A stretch of 64,000 nt of DNA, from positions 1-64,000 of IMG/VR virus record IMGVR_UViG_3300042402_002715. One strand, 5' to 3'. Of the stretch, positions 27,832-35,924 are shown piece by piece. Positions within the stretch are counted from its first letter, which is position 1, and each line of letters opens with the position of its first letter. Made by a program: the position numbers and the translations under genes. Below the pieces are notes generated by a model, which saw only the letters and a list, made by a program, of their open reading frames with translations, made no database searches and had not been told where the DNA came from. Source of the stretch: a virus.

Positions 27832-29430
27832 TTATAGTTTTCCCATCAAATCTTTCATTCTTAAGAACTGTGGATTTTCATATGTTTTAGATTCAATTAA
27901 ACTAACTGCCGATCCAGACGACGCTGTTTTATTTACAGTTCTTTCAATTGACTCATTCAATGAACCACCTTCATTAAGAGAATTATTTGATAATTCAGAC
28001 TTAACAACTCTATAAAGATTTTTTGATTCTTTTAATGTTTCAACATCATCAAATCTTCTCAAGATGTTAATCTTTTCTTGTTTTGTTGTTGAATGCTCAG
28101 TAAACAATCTTGTTGCATAAGCTAAGTTTGAATTAAATACTGCAACTTCATTTAATTTAGTTCTAAACAAATCAAGTGCTTTTCTGTATTCATCATTTTT
28201 AGTTCTTAACTCAATTACTTCTTCTTTAAGATGTCTTGGTGCTGCTTTTGGTTTAGGTAAACCTCTACCAAATGATCTTCCAGAACCGTAAGTTCTTGAA
28301 GCTTCTTTAGTTTCGACTTTTTTACCTTTTTTGATTGGTCTAAATTCACCATCAAGGTTTTCACCATCTTTATACGTAAATTTAGCTTTACCCATTCCAA
28401 CACCTTTTGTTCCTTCTTTTTGTTTAGGCATTTTATAATCAGTAACTTGACCGTATTTGAATTTAGGTCCTTTACCGGTTAACCCTTTAGAACTTTTTTT
28501 GGTTTTTTTAGATTCATAAATGTTTAAATCATCTTCTTCTTCTTCACCTTCAAAGTCCATCATGTCCATATCATCCATTTCCATCATGTCCATATCATCC
28601 ATTTCCATCATGTCCATATCATCCATTTCCATCATGTCCATATCATTCATTTCTATTTCATACATGATACCCTCAACCTCTTCGCTATCCTCCATATCTT
28701 CTTCATCTTCAAAAGAAAAATCTTCATCTTCTTCGTCTTCATATCCAAAGTCCATGTCTTCATCTTCTTCGTCTTCATATCCAAAGTCCATGTCTTCATC
28801 TTCTTCGTCTTCATATCCAAAGTCCATGTCTTCATCTTCTTCGTCTTCATATCCAAAGTCCATGTCTTCATCTTCTTCAAATTCGTTTAGTTCAGTACCG
28901 TCTTCATACATTTCCTCAAGTTCTGAGTCAAATGCTGTTTCATCAAAATTTTCCATAGATTCATTTAATTTAATGATGTATTCATCGTCATCATCTGTTA
29001 ATGTGATAATATTGTTATCTCTTGTAACTACAACGCCATCATTATCACCCATGGCTTTAAATACTCGGATTACTTCAGCATCAGAGGCATCTCTCATGTC
29101 TATTGTTTCATCTTCACCAGTTTCCATTCCAGCCAAACTTTCATCACCCATCATTTCTGGGTCCTCAAGTGCAGGTTCTGCCGCTACCATATTAGGATCC
29201 ATTTCCATTCCAGTCTCGTCAGACATCATAGCCGGGTCTTCTGTAGCAACATCTTCTGGGTTCATTTCTGGTTCTATAACCTCTTCTTGTTCCATAAGAG
29301 ATTCTTTTACTAGTGAATTAATTTCTTTCCTCATTGTTGATGAAAGTATTCCTTGTGCATTTTTTTTAAGAGATTCTTCCAAATTCTTTATTTGGAACAA
29401 TGCGTCTTCTATCATGTTTTTTTCTCCCAT
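27832..29430 (-). CDS. Prohead core scaffolding protein, gp22-like
   Basis: 532 residues. The N-terminus and the C-terminal third (KAAPRHLKEEVIELRTKNDE, TRLFTEHSTTKQEKINILRR) are helical like T4 gp22. The middle is extremely acidic with two tandem repeats: about four copies of a 12-residue unit (MDFGYEDEEDED) and 3-4 copies of an 8-residue unit (MDMMEMDD). The scaffold directs capsid assembly and is then cut up by the protease. Position between protease and capsid genes matches T4 21-22-23. Confidence 0.85.
   Translation of the reverse strand: MGEKNMIEDALFQIKNLEESLKKNAQGILSSTMRKEINSLVKESLMEQEEVIEPEMNPEDVATEDPAMMSDETGMEMDPNMVAAEPALEDPEMMGDESLAGMETGEDETIDMRDASDAEVIRVFKAMGDNDGVVVTRDNNIITLTDDDDEYIIKLNESMENFDETAFDSELEEMYEDGTELNEFEEDEDMDFGYEDEEDEDMDFGYEDEEDEDMDFGYEDEEDEDMDFGYEDEEDEDFSFEDEEDMEDSEEVEGIMYEIEMNDMDMMEMDDMDMMEMDDMDMMEMDDMDMMDFEGEEEEDDLNIYESKKTKKSSKGLTGKGPKFKYGQVTDYKMPKQKEGTKGVGMGKAKFTYKDGENLDGEFRPIKKGKKVETKEASRTYGSGRSFGRGLPKPKAAPRHLKEEVIELRTKNDEYRKALDLFRTKLNEVAVFNSNLAYATRLFTEHSTTKQEKINILRRFDDVETLKESKNLYRVVKSELSNNSLNEGGSLNESIERTVNKTASSGSAVSLIESKTYENPQFLRMKDLMGKL
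28557..28645 (-). repeat. 24-bp tandem repeat in the scaffold gene
   Basis: Three and a half near-perfect copies of a 24-bp unit encode the MDMMEMDD peptide repeat. Confidence 0.85.
28725..28870 (-). repeat. 36-bp tandem repeat in the scaffold gene
   Basis: Four near-identical 36-bp units encode the MDFGYEDEEDED peptide repeat. Confidence 0.88.
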
Positions 29431-29446
29431 TGATATTTTTCTTTAC

Positions 29447-29458
29447 AATATAAATATT
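29447..29458 (-). promoter_or_regulatory. Late-type promoter motif
   Basis: Minus strand reads AATATTTATATT 17 nt upstream of the scaffold ATG. Confidence 0.6.
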
Positions 29459-29489
29459 GGTAGTTGGAGAAAAATTCGGTGTAAAATAA

Positions 29490-29515
29490 AAAAGGGGACA
29501 AAATTGCCCCCTTTT
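29490..29515 (-). terminator. Terminator after the 71-residue gene
   Basis: AAAAGGGG/CCCC(C)TTTT hairpin with a 9-nt loop lies downstream of the stop at 29535. Confidence 0.8.
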
Positions 29516-29534
29516 ATAAAAAAATAATTTTTAA

Positions 29535-29750
29535 TTAGTCTATTACTTCATCAATTTTACTTTCAGTTATTGATGTGATTCTCCAATCCATTGTATAGTT
29601 TTCATATACTTTTGTTACTTTTGCCTCAACATCAGTAGGTGTATAACCTAATACTAATTTTTCTTCTTTTACTTTTTTTACTCTACCAGATTCACTGTCT
29701 AATAGATCCGATGTGATTTTTGCTACAAAATATTTTTCTCCTTGTTCCAT
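29535..29750 (-). CDS. Small conserved Bacteroidota/phage protein, DUF4494-like
   Basis: 71 residues, a single beta-rich domain: YFVAKITSDLLDSESGRVKK followed by EEKLVLGYTPTDVEAKVTKV. This pattern resembles the DUF4494 family of Bacteroidota and their phages, function unknown. It lies 4 nt downstream of the protease gene and is followed by a terminator, so it ends that operon. Confidence 0.62.
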   Translation of the reverse strand: MEQGEKYFVAKITSDLLDSESGRVKKVKEEKLVLGYTPTDVEAKVTKVYENYTMDWRITSITESKIDEVID

Positions 29751-29754
29751 AATT

Positions 29755-30471
29755 TTATTTTTCTAAATAATGAGACAATTTTTTCATTAAGTCAAGAGAT
29801 TTGTTACCAGTTTCACCAACATTTCTTTCAATTGACATTTTTTTCTCCTCATCTAGATTTTCTTCATATTTCATTCTATCGTCTTTATTTAAAAATAAAT
29901 AAGCCCCAGGTGTTGATGGTGATGAAACAAGGTCAAAACAAATTAGTTCAAAATCATCTTGTACTTCATTTTGTTCCCCAACCTTTTTAAGTGACCCAAC
30001 ACCACGAGAAGATATACCTAAAGTAACACCTTGTCTTAAATAATTTGCGGCAATGTCTCCTTTTGTTGAACAAATCCCTCTTTCATGAAAGCCTGGACTT
30101 GTAAGTAATTTTAATTTACCCAATAATACTGGACCATCCCACCATACTTCAGTGATTATGTGTGATACACGATCAAGATCAATAAGAGAAGATTCTGGGT
30201 GATTTAATTCAGATAGAGATGTTCCTTTCTCAATCATCTTTTTATAGTTATCAGCTTCTCTTTTTAAGATTTTTTCTGGGTATACTCTACCGTTCCTATT
30301 AGGTGTATTATATTTTTGTAAAACCGCATAAAATTCAAAGGGTTTTGAGTAATCCAAGAAATTTTTTTGTTCCATAATAAAATGGTTACCACTTTCTCTT
30401 GGGTTTATATATCCCGCATCATATTCAATAAGAATACCCTTACCAGTTTCGTTAGGTGCTAAAATTTTCAT
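29755..30471 (-). CDS. Prohead protease, T4 gp21-like serine protease
   Basis: 238 residues. Herpesvirus-assemblin-type fold: catalytic His in ELNHPESS (H91), Ser in GISSRG (S154/S155) and an acidic ICFDLV (D180) close by. FYAVLQKYNTPNRNGRVYP is a typical gp21 N-terminal block. It matures the prohead by cutting after [I/L]-x-E, so it probably processes the capsid protein, the scaffold and the tagged proteins in this window. Late-type motif upstream. Confidence 0.9.
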   Translation of the reverse strand: MKILAPNETGKGILIEYDAGYINPRESGNHFIMEQKNFLDYSKPFEFYAVLQKYNTPNRNGRVYPEKILKREADNYKKMIEKGTSLSELNHPESSLIDLDRVSHIITEVWWDGPVLLGKLKLLTSPGFHERGICSTKGDIAANYLRQGVTLGISSRGVGSLKKVGEQNEVQDDFELICFDLVSSPSTPGAYLFLNKDDRMKYEENLDEEKKMSIERNVGETGNKSLDLMKKLSHYLEK

Positions 30472-30483
30472 ATTTAATTTTTA

Positions 30484-30494
30484 TTATAAATATT
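30484..30494 (-). promoter_or_regulatory. Late-type promoter motif
   Basis: Minus strand reads AATATTTATAA 12 nt upstream of the protease ATG; the same spacing recurs at 31961. Confidence 0.65.
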
Positions 30495-30960
30495 ACTCCT
30501 TTTCGGTTTTTATTTTTATTAACTTAGTATTTCCATTTTTAGTCAAGTAAAATTTAAAATATTCATTCTTTGTTAATACATCGGAATATATTTCTTTTAT
30601 AATATTTTTTAATGATTTTTTTAATTTTGTCGATTTAAAGTCTATTTCTTGTTTTAAAAATAAATTTATTTCTAAATTCATAAAAGATTTCTTTTTTAAG
30701 TGTAACCCACTAGTTCTTAAGTCTAGATCTACAATAAATTTATCATCAAATAAATTTTTATCTATACTCTGAAATACTGAATGTTTAACTGATCTATTCA
30801 TATTTAAAACAATTCTATTCCAGTTTTCATAATCTTCTTTTGGTTCTACCCAGGTCTGTAAGTTTAAATATAGTGATTTAAATTCTTTTGAATCTACTGT
30901 ACCGTAATGTACTTTAGATGTTCTGAAACCATTTATTTTGGTGGTTTTTCCTTTCTTCAT
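30493..30960 (-). CDS. Hypothetical protein in the portal-protease interval
   Basis: 155 residues, basic, mixed alpha/beta, not recognised. In T4 this interval carries the small prohead core proteins gp67 and gp68, so a head-core role is possible from position only. It ends at the late motif of the protease gene. Confidence 0.6.
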   Translation of the reverse strand: MKKGKTTKINGFRTSKVHYGTVDSKEFKSLYLNLQTWVEPKEDYENWNRIVLNMNRSVKHSVFQSIDKNLFDDKFIVDLDLRTSGLHLKKKSFMNLEINLFLKQEIDFKSTKLKKSLKNIIKEIYSDVLTKNEYFKFYLTKNGNTKLIKIKTEKE

Positions 30961-30978
30961 AATTTTTTTCCATGTGAC

Positions 30979-31012
30979 TTTGGTTTATTTTTAAAAAAAA
31001 TACTTAATTTTG
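30979..31012 (+). promoter_or_regulatory. Host-type promoter for bS21
   Basis: TTTG at 30979-30982 and TAATTTTG at 31005-31012, 22 nt apart, 37 nt upstream of the bS21 ATG. It runs against the surrounding late genes. Confidence 0.78.
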
Positions 31013-31049
31013 TGATATATATCAATATAATAAACATTTTAAATAAATT

Positions 31050-31235
31050 ATGTTAATAGTCCAAGTAAAAAAAAATGACATAGAGAGAGCTCTTAAAGAG
31101 CTAAAGAGTAAAGTTATAAAAACTCGTCAAAATTCACATCTCAATTATAGAAAGGAATTTACAAAAAAATCAGTTGAGAGGAGAGATTTGTTAAACAAAG
31201 CAATCTATAGACAAAAATTACAATCAAATAGTTAA
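31050..31235 (+). CDS. rpsU: Ribosomal protein bS21 homologue
   Basis: 61 residues with the bS21 pattern: MLIVQVKKNDIERALKELKS, then YRKEFTKKSVERRDLLNKAI, closest to Bacteroidota-type S21. bS21 sits on the 30S platform next to the anti-Shine-Dalgarno end of 16S rRNA. A phage copy could swap into host ribosomes and alter initiation. It is a lone plus-strand gene inside minus-strand head genes with its own host-type promoter, consistent with early expression. Confidence 0.88.
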   Translation: MLIVQVKKNDIERALKELKSKVIKTRQNSHLNYRKEFTKKSVERRDLLNKAIYRQKLQSNS

Positions 31236-31948
31236 ATATTTTTATTTAATTCTTGTAGTTTAAAATAATTTAATTTATCGTACTTTTCGTTTTTAACTTT
31301 TGTTATTGTCTCCGTTATTTTAAATTTAACGTCATTGTCAGTTTCTTTAGATTTTAAATCATTTAATTTGTCAATAACATCTTCTTTAATTATTTCATAT
31401 TTTAAAGTTAACTTTTCGTCCGACTCTGATAATATTGATTCTAATTTTATTTTTTCATTTTCATTTAGTGATGACAAATAATTTTTTACGGTTTTATTTG
31501 CAATCTGAACCATCTGATTAATACTAATATTTTTTAGTTCGTCAACATTTTCATCTTTTTTCTTTAGATTTTCTATTAAAATATTTTTACTTTTAATTTT
31601 ATTTTCTAATGTTAAAAGATTACTAGAAAAAACATTATCAATATCTTCGTAAATATTTTTTGTTTTAATATCACTAACCCATAATTCTAAATCATCCATA
31701 TCAGATTTAGAAATTTTGTTAACAGTATTTTCATAGATAGTAATACTTTGATTTACAAAATCAGAAGCTATAGATTCGTTTAAACCTTTTTTTGATGATA
31801 ACTCATCGTATAAATAATAAATTTTATTTATGTTTTTATTTTTTGCAACTAATTGGTCAAAGACAAATAAATCTCTTTTTATTGTATTGTTTGTGTATGA
31901 TTCTACCAAACATTTTTCTATTTTTGATTTAAGTAATCCAAATTTCAT
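31232..31948 (-). CDS. Hypothetical helical protein, possible head core protein
   Basis: 238 residues, almost all helical and Lys/Glu/Asn-rich with coiled-coil character (LENKIKSKNILIENLKKKDE). No family recognised. Lies between portal and protease like T4 gp67/gp68 (position only). Overlaps the end of the bS21 gene by 4 nt on the opposite strand. Confidence 0.65.
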   Translation of the reverse strand: MKFGLLKSKIEKCLVESYTNNTIKRDLFVFDQLVAKNKNINKIYYLYDELSSKKGLNESIASDFVNQSITIYENTVNKISKSDMDDLELWVSDIKTKNIYEDIDNVFSSNLLTLENKIKSKNILIENLKKKDENVDELKNISINQMVQIANKTVKNYLSSLNENEKIKLESILSESDEKLTLKYEIIKEDVIDKLNDLKSKETDNDVKFKITETITKVKNEKYDKLNYFKLQELNKNI

Positions 31949-31960
31949 AACTAATTTTTA

Positions 31961-31971
31961 TTATAAATATT
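31961..31971 (-). promoter_or_regulatory. Late-type promoter motif
   Basis: Minus strand reads AATATTTATAA 12 nt upstream of the ATG at 31948. Confidence 0.65.
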
Positions 31972-33760
31972 AACCATTAAGTAATTTTTCAAGTTCATTC
32001 TCAATCTGACCTAAAGAATTGCTACCTTTGGATAGATCTATGTAATCATCACCAAATATATTATCACTTTCAAGTAATATATTTAGGTTGGATTTTTCAA
32101 CACCGTCCATCATAGGTGCCGGTTCGCCTCCTGCTGGTGCTGGTGGAGGTCCTCCTCCTGCCGGTGGTGGTGTTCCTCCTGCCGCATTTGTAGTTTCCCC
32201 AGATACGGTTTTATATAATTTGTCAACATTATCAAATAATCCGGTATGTGTTATAACTGTTGCTGTATTTGCGATTTCAGCGGCCACAGCTCTTTCTAAT
32301 CTTATCTGCTGGATTTCAAGTTTAATATCTTCATCAGAAAACCCAAATATGTGTTTTTTAGCCCAAGTTGCTGATGTTGGTTGTATCGTGTTTGGGATTT
32401 CTGTAACCATATCTTTATAAAGAGTTACCTTTTCTTTCCAAACATCTATCATTAATAAATCCGCCTGTTTAGATGGATTTGTAAGCCCTAAAGTAAAATT
32501 CCCAAGTTCATCTTCAAACCCAAGTAAAAATAAATGAATAATTGCAATTTTATTTAATTCAGCAATTACTGCTTTTTGAATTTTATTGATTGTTCTTGCA
32601 AAACGAATATCTAAAAGTGAAAGGTTTTTTCCATCACCAACTGGTTCCTCAAAGCCTAAATAAGCTTTTGGAATTCTAAGTGCCGTAACTAATTTCTTTT
32701 GGATGTACTCAATGTCGGCAATTTCAGATAAATTTGCCGCACCTGGTAAAGTATCAATTGGCATTGCTGCGGCAGCATCCCTAACTGGAATAAAATAATC
32801 TTGATCTACCGCCATTTGATTAAATCTTAAATCCACATTACCAGTGTTTTTATCGACAACCTGATCACGTTTAAATTTATTTGCAACACGTTGTACATAA
32901 GCTTCAACATCTTTGTCATCCATGTTTCCAACAAATACTTTAAAAACTCTTCTTTCTGGTGCTCTAGATGTACGATAAATTAACATCGCATCTTCAGATA
33001 ACACAAGTTGTTTCCAAATCCTTCTTGCTTTCTCAAGCATTGATGTTCCATATGGGAGTTTTCTATCATCACCAAGTAGTCTAAAGTGCGCAATCTCCCA
33101 AGTATTAAACTCCATATCTTTTGTTTTCCAATTAAACTTCAAAGTTTTGTTTTTAAATTCAACATCAGAACCAATATTAGCTGTCATGGTTCTTGCTTCC
33201 ATTCCTCTTTCCACCCTTTCAATTTCAATATTTGGTAATTGTAAACAACCAACAATTCCTTTTTCCGGATCTAGTTTTAAATAGACAAAATTATCACCAT
33301 ATTTACATGTATTTCTAATCCACATTGGTAAATTAATACTTATATCTAAAACTTTATTAAATAAATCGGCTAGAATTGCTTTAACTCTTTTTGATTCAGA
33401 ATATATTTGTAATACATAACCATCTTGGTTTGGTGTTGTTGATTCTTCAGAGTATATATCAAGTGCTGTTGAGATTTCTGGGGTATATTCCATAGATTCA
33501 TAATCATAGAATGCAGAAATCCTATTTGGTTCGTAATATACAGCTTGAGCATATAAGTTATTTTCTATTTTTTTCCAGTTATCCTGAATGTATAGACTTT
33601 GTTGCATTTGCAACTTTTCTCTTTCATACTCTTCTTTATCAGGTGTTCTTAGTAATACTTTTTTGTCTAGTCTATAAGACGGTTCATCCATATTTAACAG
33701 AGAATTGGGTCCAAACGTTTTGGATAACTTCTGCCATATTGTTAAATTATTTTGTTCCAT
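31970..33760 (-). CDS. Portal protein, T4 gp20-like
   Basis: 596 residues. Typical gp20 blocks: PNRISAFYDYESMEYTPEIS, MWIRNTCKYGDNFVYLKLD, KLPYGTSMLEKARRIWKQL, YRTSRAPERRVFKVFVGNMD and PKAYLGFEEPVGDGKNLSLL. It forms the dodecameric DNA gate and terminase dock. The C-terminus carries a Pro/Gly-rich linker not seen in T4, followed by an acidic helix that could contact scaffold. Confidence 0.94.
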   Translation of the reverse strand: MEQNNLTIWQKLSKTFGPNSLLNMDEPSYRLDKKVLLRTPDKEEYEREKLQMQQSLYIQDNWKKIENNLYAQAVYYEPNRISAFYDYESMEYTPEISTALDIYSEESTTPNQDGYVLQIYSESKRVKAILADLFNKVLDISINLPMWIRNTCKYGDNFVYLKLDPEKGIVGCLQLPNIEIERVERGMEARTMTANIGSDVEFKNKTLKFNWKTKDMEFNTWEIAHFRLLGDDRKLPYGTSMLEKARRIWKQLVLSEDAMLIYRTSRAPERRVFKVFVGNMDDKDVEAYVQRVANKFKRDQVVDKNTGNVDLRFNQMAVDQDYFIPVRDAAAAMPIDTLPGAANLSEIADIEYIQKKLVTALRIPKAYLGFEEPVGDGKNLSLLDIRFARTINKIQKAVIAELNKIAIIHLFLLGFEDELGNFTLGLTNPSKQADLLMIDVWKEKVTLYKDMVTEIPNTIQPTSATWAKKHIFGFSDEDIKLEIQQIRLERAVAAEIANTATVITHTGLFDNVDKLYKTVSGETTNAAGGTPPPAGGGPPPAPAGGEPAPMMDGVEKSNLNILLESDNIFGDDYIDLSKGSNSLGQIENELEKLLNG

Positions 33761-33799
33761 ATTTAAAAATTTAATAACTTTCTTTTTTTTCTAAATGTT

Positions 33800-34063
33800 T
33801 TAGCACCAAACCAAATTAAAATAATCTTGTGTGATCAAATTGTTTAATTGTTGTGTTTCCAAATTACAAGTTTGAATTGGAATTGTTGTGGTTGTAGTTG
33901 TTGTTGGTGAGATTACTGGGGCTTCAGCAAATTCTTCGTATGGTTTTCTTTTCTTATTGAAGTCCGGTTTAAAAGTTTTTGTGCTATAAATGTCTTGACC
34001 AACAACAATAAGTGAAGATCCACCAATTTTTTTCCCTGATTTTTTTCTACGACTTAAACCCAT
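33800..34063 (-). CDS. Small hypothetical protein
   Basis: 87 residues: a basic first 20 residues (GLSRRKKSGKKIGGSSLIVV) and a Thr-rich stretch near residue 55. Not recognised. It sits between terminase and portal genes with a late-type motif upstream, so a small head or connector protein is possible. Confidence 0.6.
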   Translation of the reverse strand: MGLSRRKKSGKKIGGSSLIVVGQDIYSTKTFKPDFNKKRKPYEEFAEAPVISPTTTTTTTIPIQTCNLETQQLNNLITQDYFNLVWC

Positions 34064-34065
34064 AA

Positions 34066-34076
34066 CAATAAATATT
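34066..34076 (-). promoter_or_regulatory. Late-type promoter motif
   Basis: Minus strand reads ATAATATTTATTG just upstream of the ATG at 34063, inside the end of the terminase gene. Confidence 0.5.
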
Positions 34077-35847
34077 ATCGTTTACCAAATAACCAACCGT
34101 ACTCAATATAATCATTTTTTGATGGTCCAGAAAAGTCTCTACCATATCTATCATTTCTTACATTTGTGTTTGGTAGTACTGGATTAAAAAAAGCTTCTTT
34201 TGCTACAGCTTCGTTATTTGCTACCGTCCAGGATTCAATCATTATTTTTGTTTTTTCTGTCACTTTCTCCAATTTAGAAAATGAAGATTCACCAACATAT
34301 ATTGCCATTGACACTCCCATAATAAGGTCATCGTGTTGTCCTTTTTGATGGTCTGGTCTACCGTTAACATAAACAAAAGTGTTCATTTCATTATACAACC
34401 TAACACTTTTTATTTTAAATTTGTGTCTTACATATTCCTCAAATGCTGCAATAATTTGTACACGTTTGTTATTAAAATTAATTCCTGGTATTTTATCAAC
34501 AGAAGTTTTATTGACCGCCCATATATTCATCGAGTCAACACCATCAATATATAAACTCTTATATCCAAGTTCTTGCATTTTTCTTACAGTAGTGATTCCC
34601 ATACCACCGGTGATATCAACAACACAAAACGCATTATAAATTAACCCCCACTTATATGCAATTTCAGCTAAAGCATCAGGCGGGATTTTTCCAACATATT
34701 CTAAAACTTGTTCTCTTTCATCAAAATCAATTATTTGAATGGATGAAAAGTCTTCACTATCACCACGAGAAACGTCAACACCCATAATGTATTTGTGTCC
34801 CTGGACCGGTTCTTTCCACATCCACAAAGAATTACCCATCATTTTTGTTGGGGCATCTTCTATTGTATTTTGTTTAATATACTCTAATTGTTTTGAATCA
34901 AATACGTTATCACCAGAACCTAAAAATTCGCAATTAAGTTCCTGATTAATTTTTCTTTTATCGTATTTAAGTTTTTTAACCATTTTCTCATACCAAGTAG
35001 AACATGGTTTGTATCCTTTTGAGAAATACTCTTTTATTTTTTCATAATCTCTATCGTATGGATCTGAATCCGCAAATGACACATTTCCAGAATGATCTTT
35101 TTCATCTTTGTTTAAAAGATAATCAACCATATCATCAGTTGGTACCAAAAAAAGATCTTTTGAATATCTTGGGTCTTTCCACCAAAACATCTCAGAAATT
35201 TTAAAGTTATTAATCCCTTTATTTGCCTGGTTATAAATTTCATAATAAATTGGGTCATATCCGTTTGGTGTTGACACAACAATTACTTTACCACCGGTAG
35301 ATAGTGACGCCATACAAGCAGCCCAGAAATCACCGTCAGCTTCAATAAACGCCGCCTCATCAAAAACAAGTATTGTTGGTGTATAACCCCTTAAGGCATC
35401 TCGTGATGTTGCAACAGCTTTTACTTCACAACCATTCGTAAGTTTATAATGTCTTTGTGAATTTTTATCAGCAGAAAACCCGGTCCCAACCCATGAAGGC
35501 CATTGATCGACAAATGCTCTAATTTTATTTGCCATCTCCATTGATGTATCAAGTTTGTTGGCAATAATCAATATTTTTTCAGGTCTTTCTTTTTTTGCAA
35601 ATACTAATCTTTTTGATATCCAAGCAGCAGTTACCGTTGATACCCCAGCCTGACGGTATTTTAATGCGATATTTTCTTCGTATTCTTCATAATCTTTTAG
35701 TAGGGATACTTGATCCGGAAATAACTCAAGTGGTACGTATTTAGATACGGTGTTATCATAAGTTTGTAGGTATGTTCTTAATGCGTATGGAGTGTCTTTC
35801 ATGCACCTTACATACTCTAACATTATTTGTTCTTTAGTTAAAGCCAT
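34075..35847 (-). CDS. Terminase large subunit, T4 gp17-like
   Basis: 590 residues. ATPase: Walker A-like YRQAGVST (64-71), Walker B ILVFDEAAF (159-167) and coupling motif STPNG (192-196). RNase H-like nuclease: MGVDVSRGDSEDF, VVDITGGMG and HDDLIMGVS supply the three acidic sites. It cuts concatemeric DNA and pumps it through the portal. Late-type motif upstream. No small-subunit gene is evident in the window. Confidence 0.95.
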   Translation of the reverse strand: MALTKEQIMLEYVRCMKDTPYALRTYLQTYDNTVSKYVPLELFPDQVSLLKDYEEYEENIALKYRQAGVSTVTAAWISKRLVFAKKERPEKILIIANKLDTSMEMANKIRAFVDQWPSWVGTGFSADKNSQRHYKLTNGCEVKAVATSRDALRGYTPTILVFDEAAFIEADGDFWAACMASLSTGGKVIVVSTPNGYDPIYYEIYNQANKGINNFKISEMFWWKDPRYSKDLFLVPTDDMVDYLLNKDEKDHSGNVSFADSDPYDRDYEKIKEYFSKGYKPCSTWYEKMVKKLKYDKRKINQELNCEFLGSGDNVFDSKQLEYIKQNTIEDAPTKMMGNSLWMWKEPVQGHKYIMGVDVSRGDSEDFSSIQIIDFDEREQVLEYVGKIPPDALAEIAYKWGLIYNAFCVVDITGGMGITTVRKMQELGYKSLYIDGVDSMNIWAVNKTSVDKIPGINFNNKRVQIIAAFEEYVRHKFKIKSVRLYNEMNTFVYVNGRPDHQKGQHDDLIMGVSMAIYVGESSFSKLEKVTEKTKIMIESWTVANNEAVAKEAFFNPVLPNTNVRNDRYGRDFSGPSKNDYIEYGWLFGKR

Positions 35848-35858
35848 AAAGATATTTT

Positions 35859-35870
35859 AATATAAATATC
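35859..35870 (-). promoter_or_regulatory. Late-type promoter motif
   Basis: Minus strand reads GATATTTATATTA about 12 nt upstream of the terminase ATG. Confidence 0.6.
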
Positions 35871-35904
35871 AAAACCCCCAGTTATTTTCATAAAAGGGGG
35901 TTTT
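35871..35904 (-). terminator. Terminator after the 423-residue gene
   Basis: AAAACCCCC/GGGGGTTTT hairpin with a 16-nt loop downstream of the stop at 35925; it abuts the terminase promoter motif. Confidence 0.82.
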
Positions 35905-35924
35905 AGGACAATATATTATTTAAA

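Noticed and set aside
28557-28870. Tandem repeats resembling a CRISPR array
   Set aside because: Units are contiguous without spacers and in frame with the scaffold protein; no cas genes.
28520-29527. 335-codon plus-strand ORF of almost only Ser, Ile, Met and Pro
   Set aside because: It is the antisense of the acidic repeats of the scaffold gene and has no natural protein composition.
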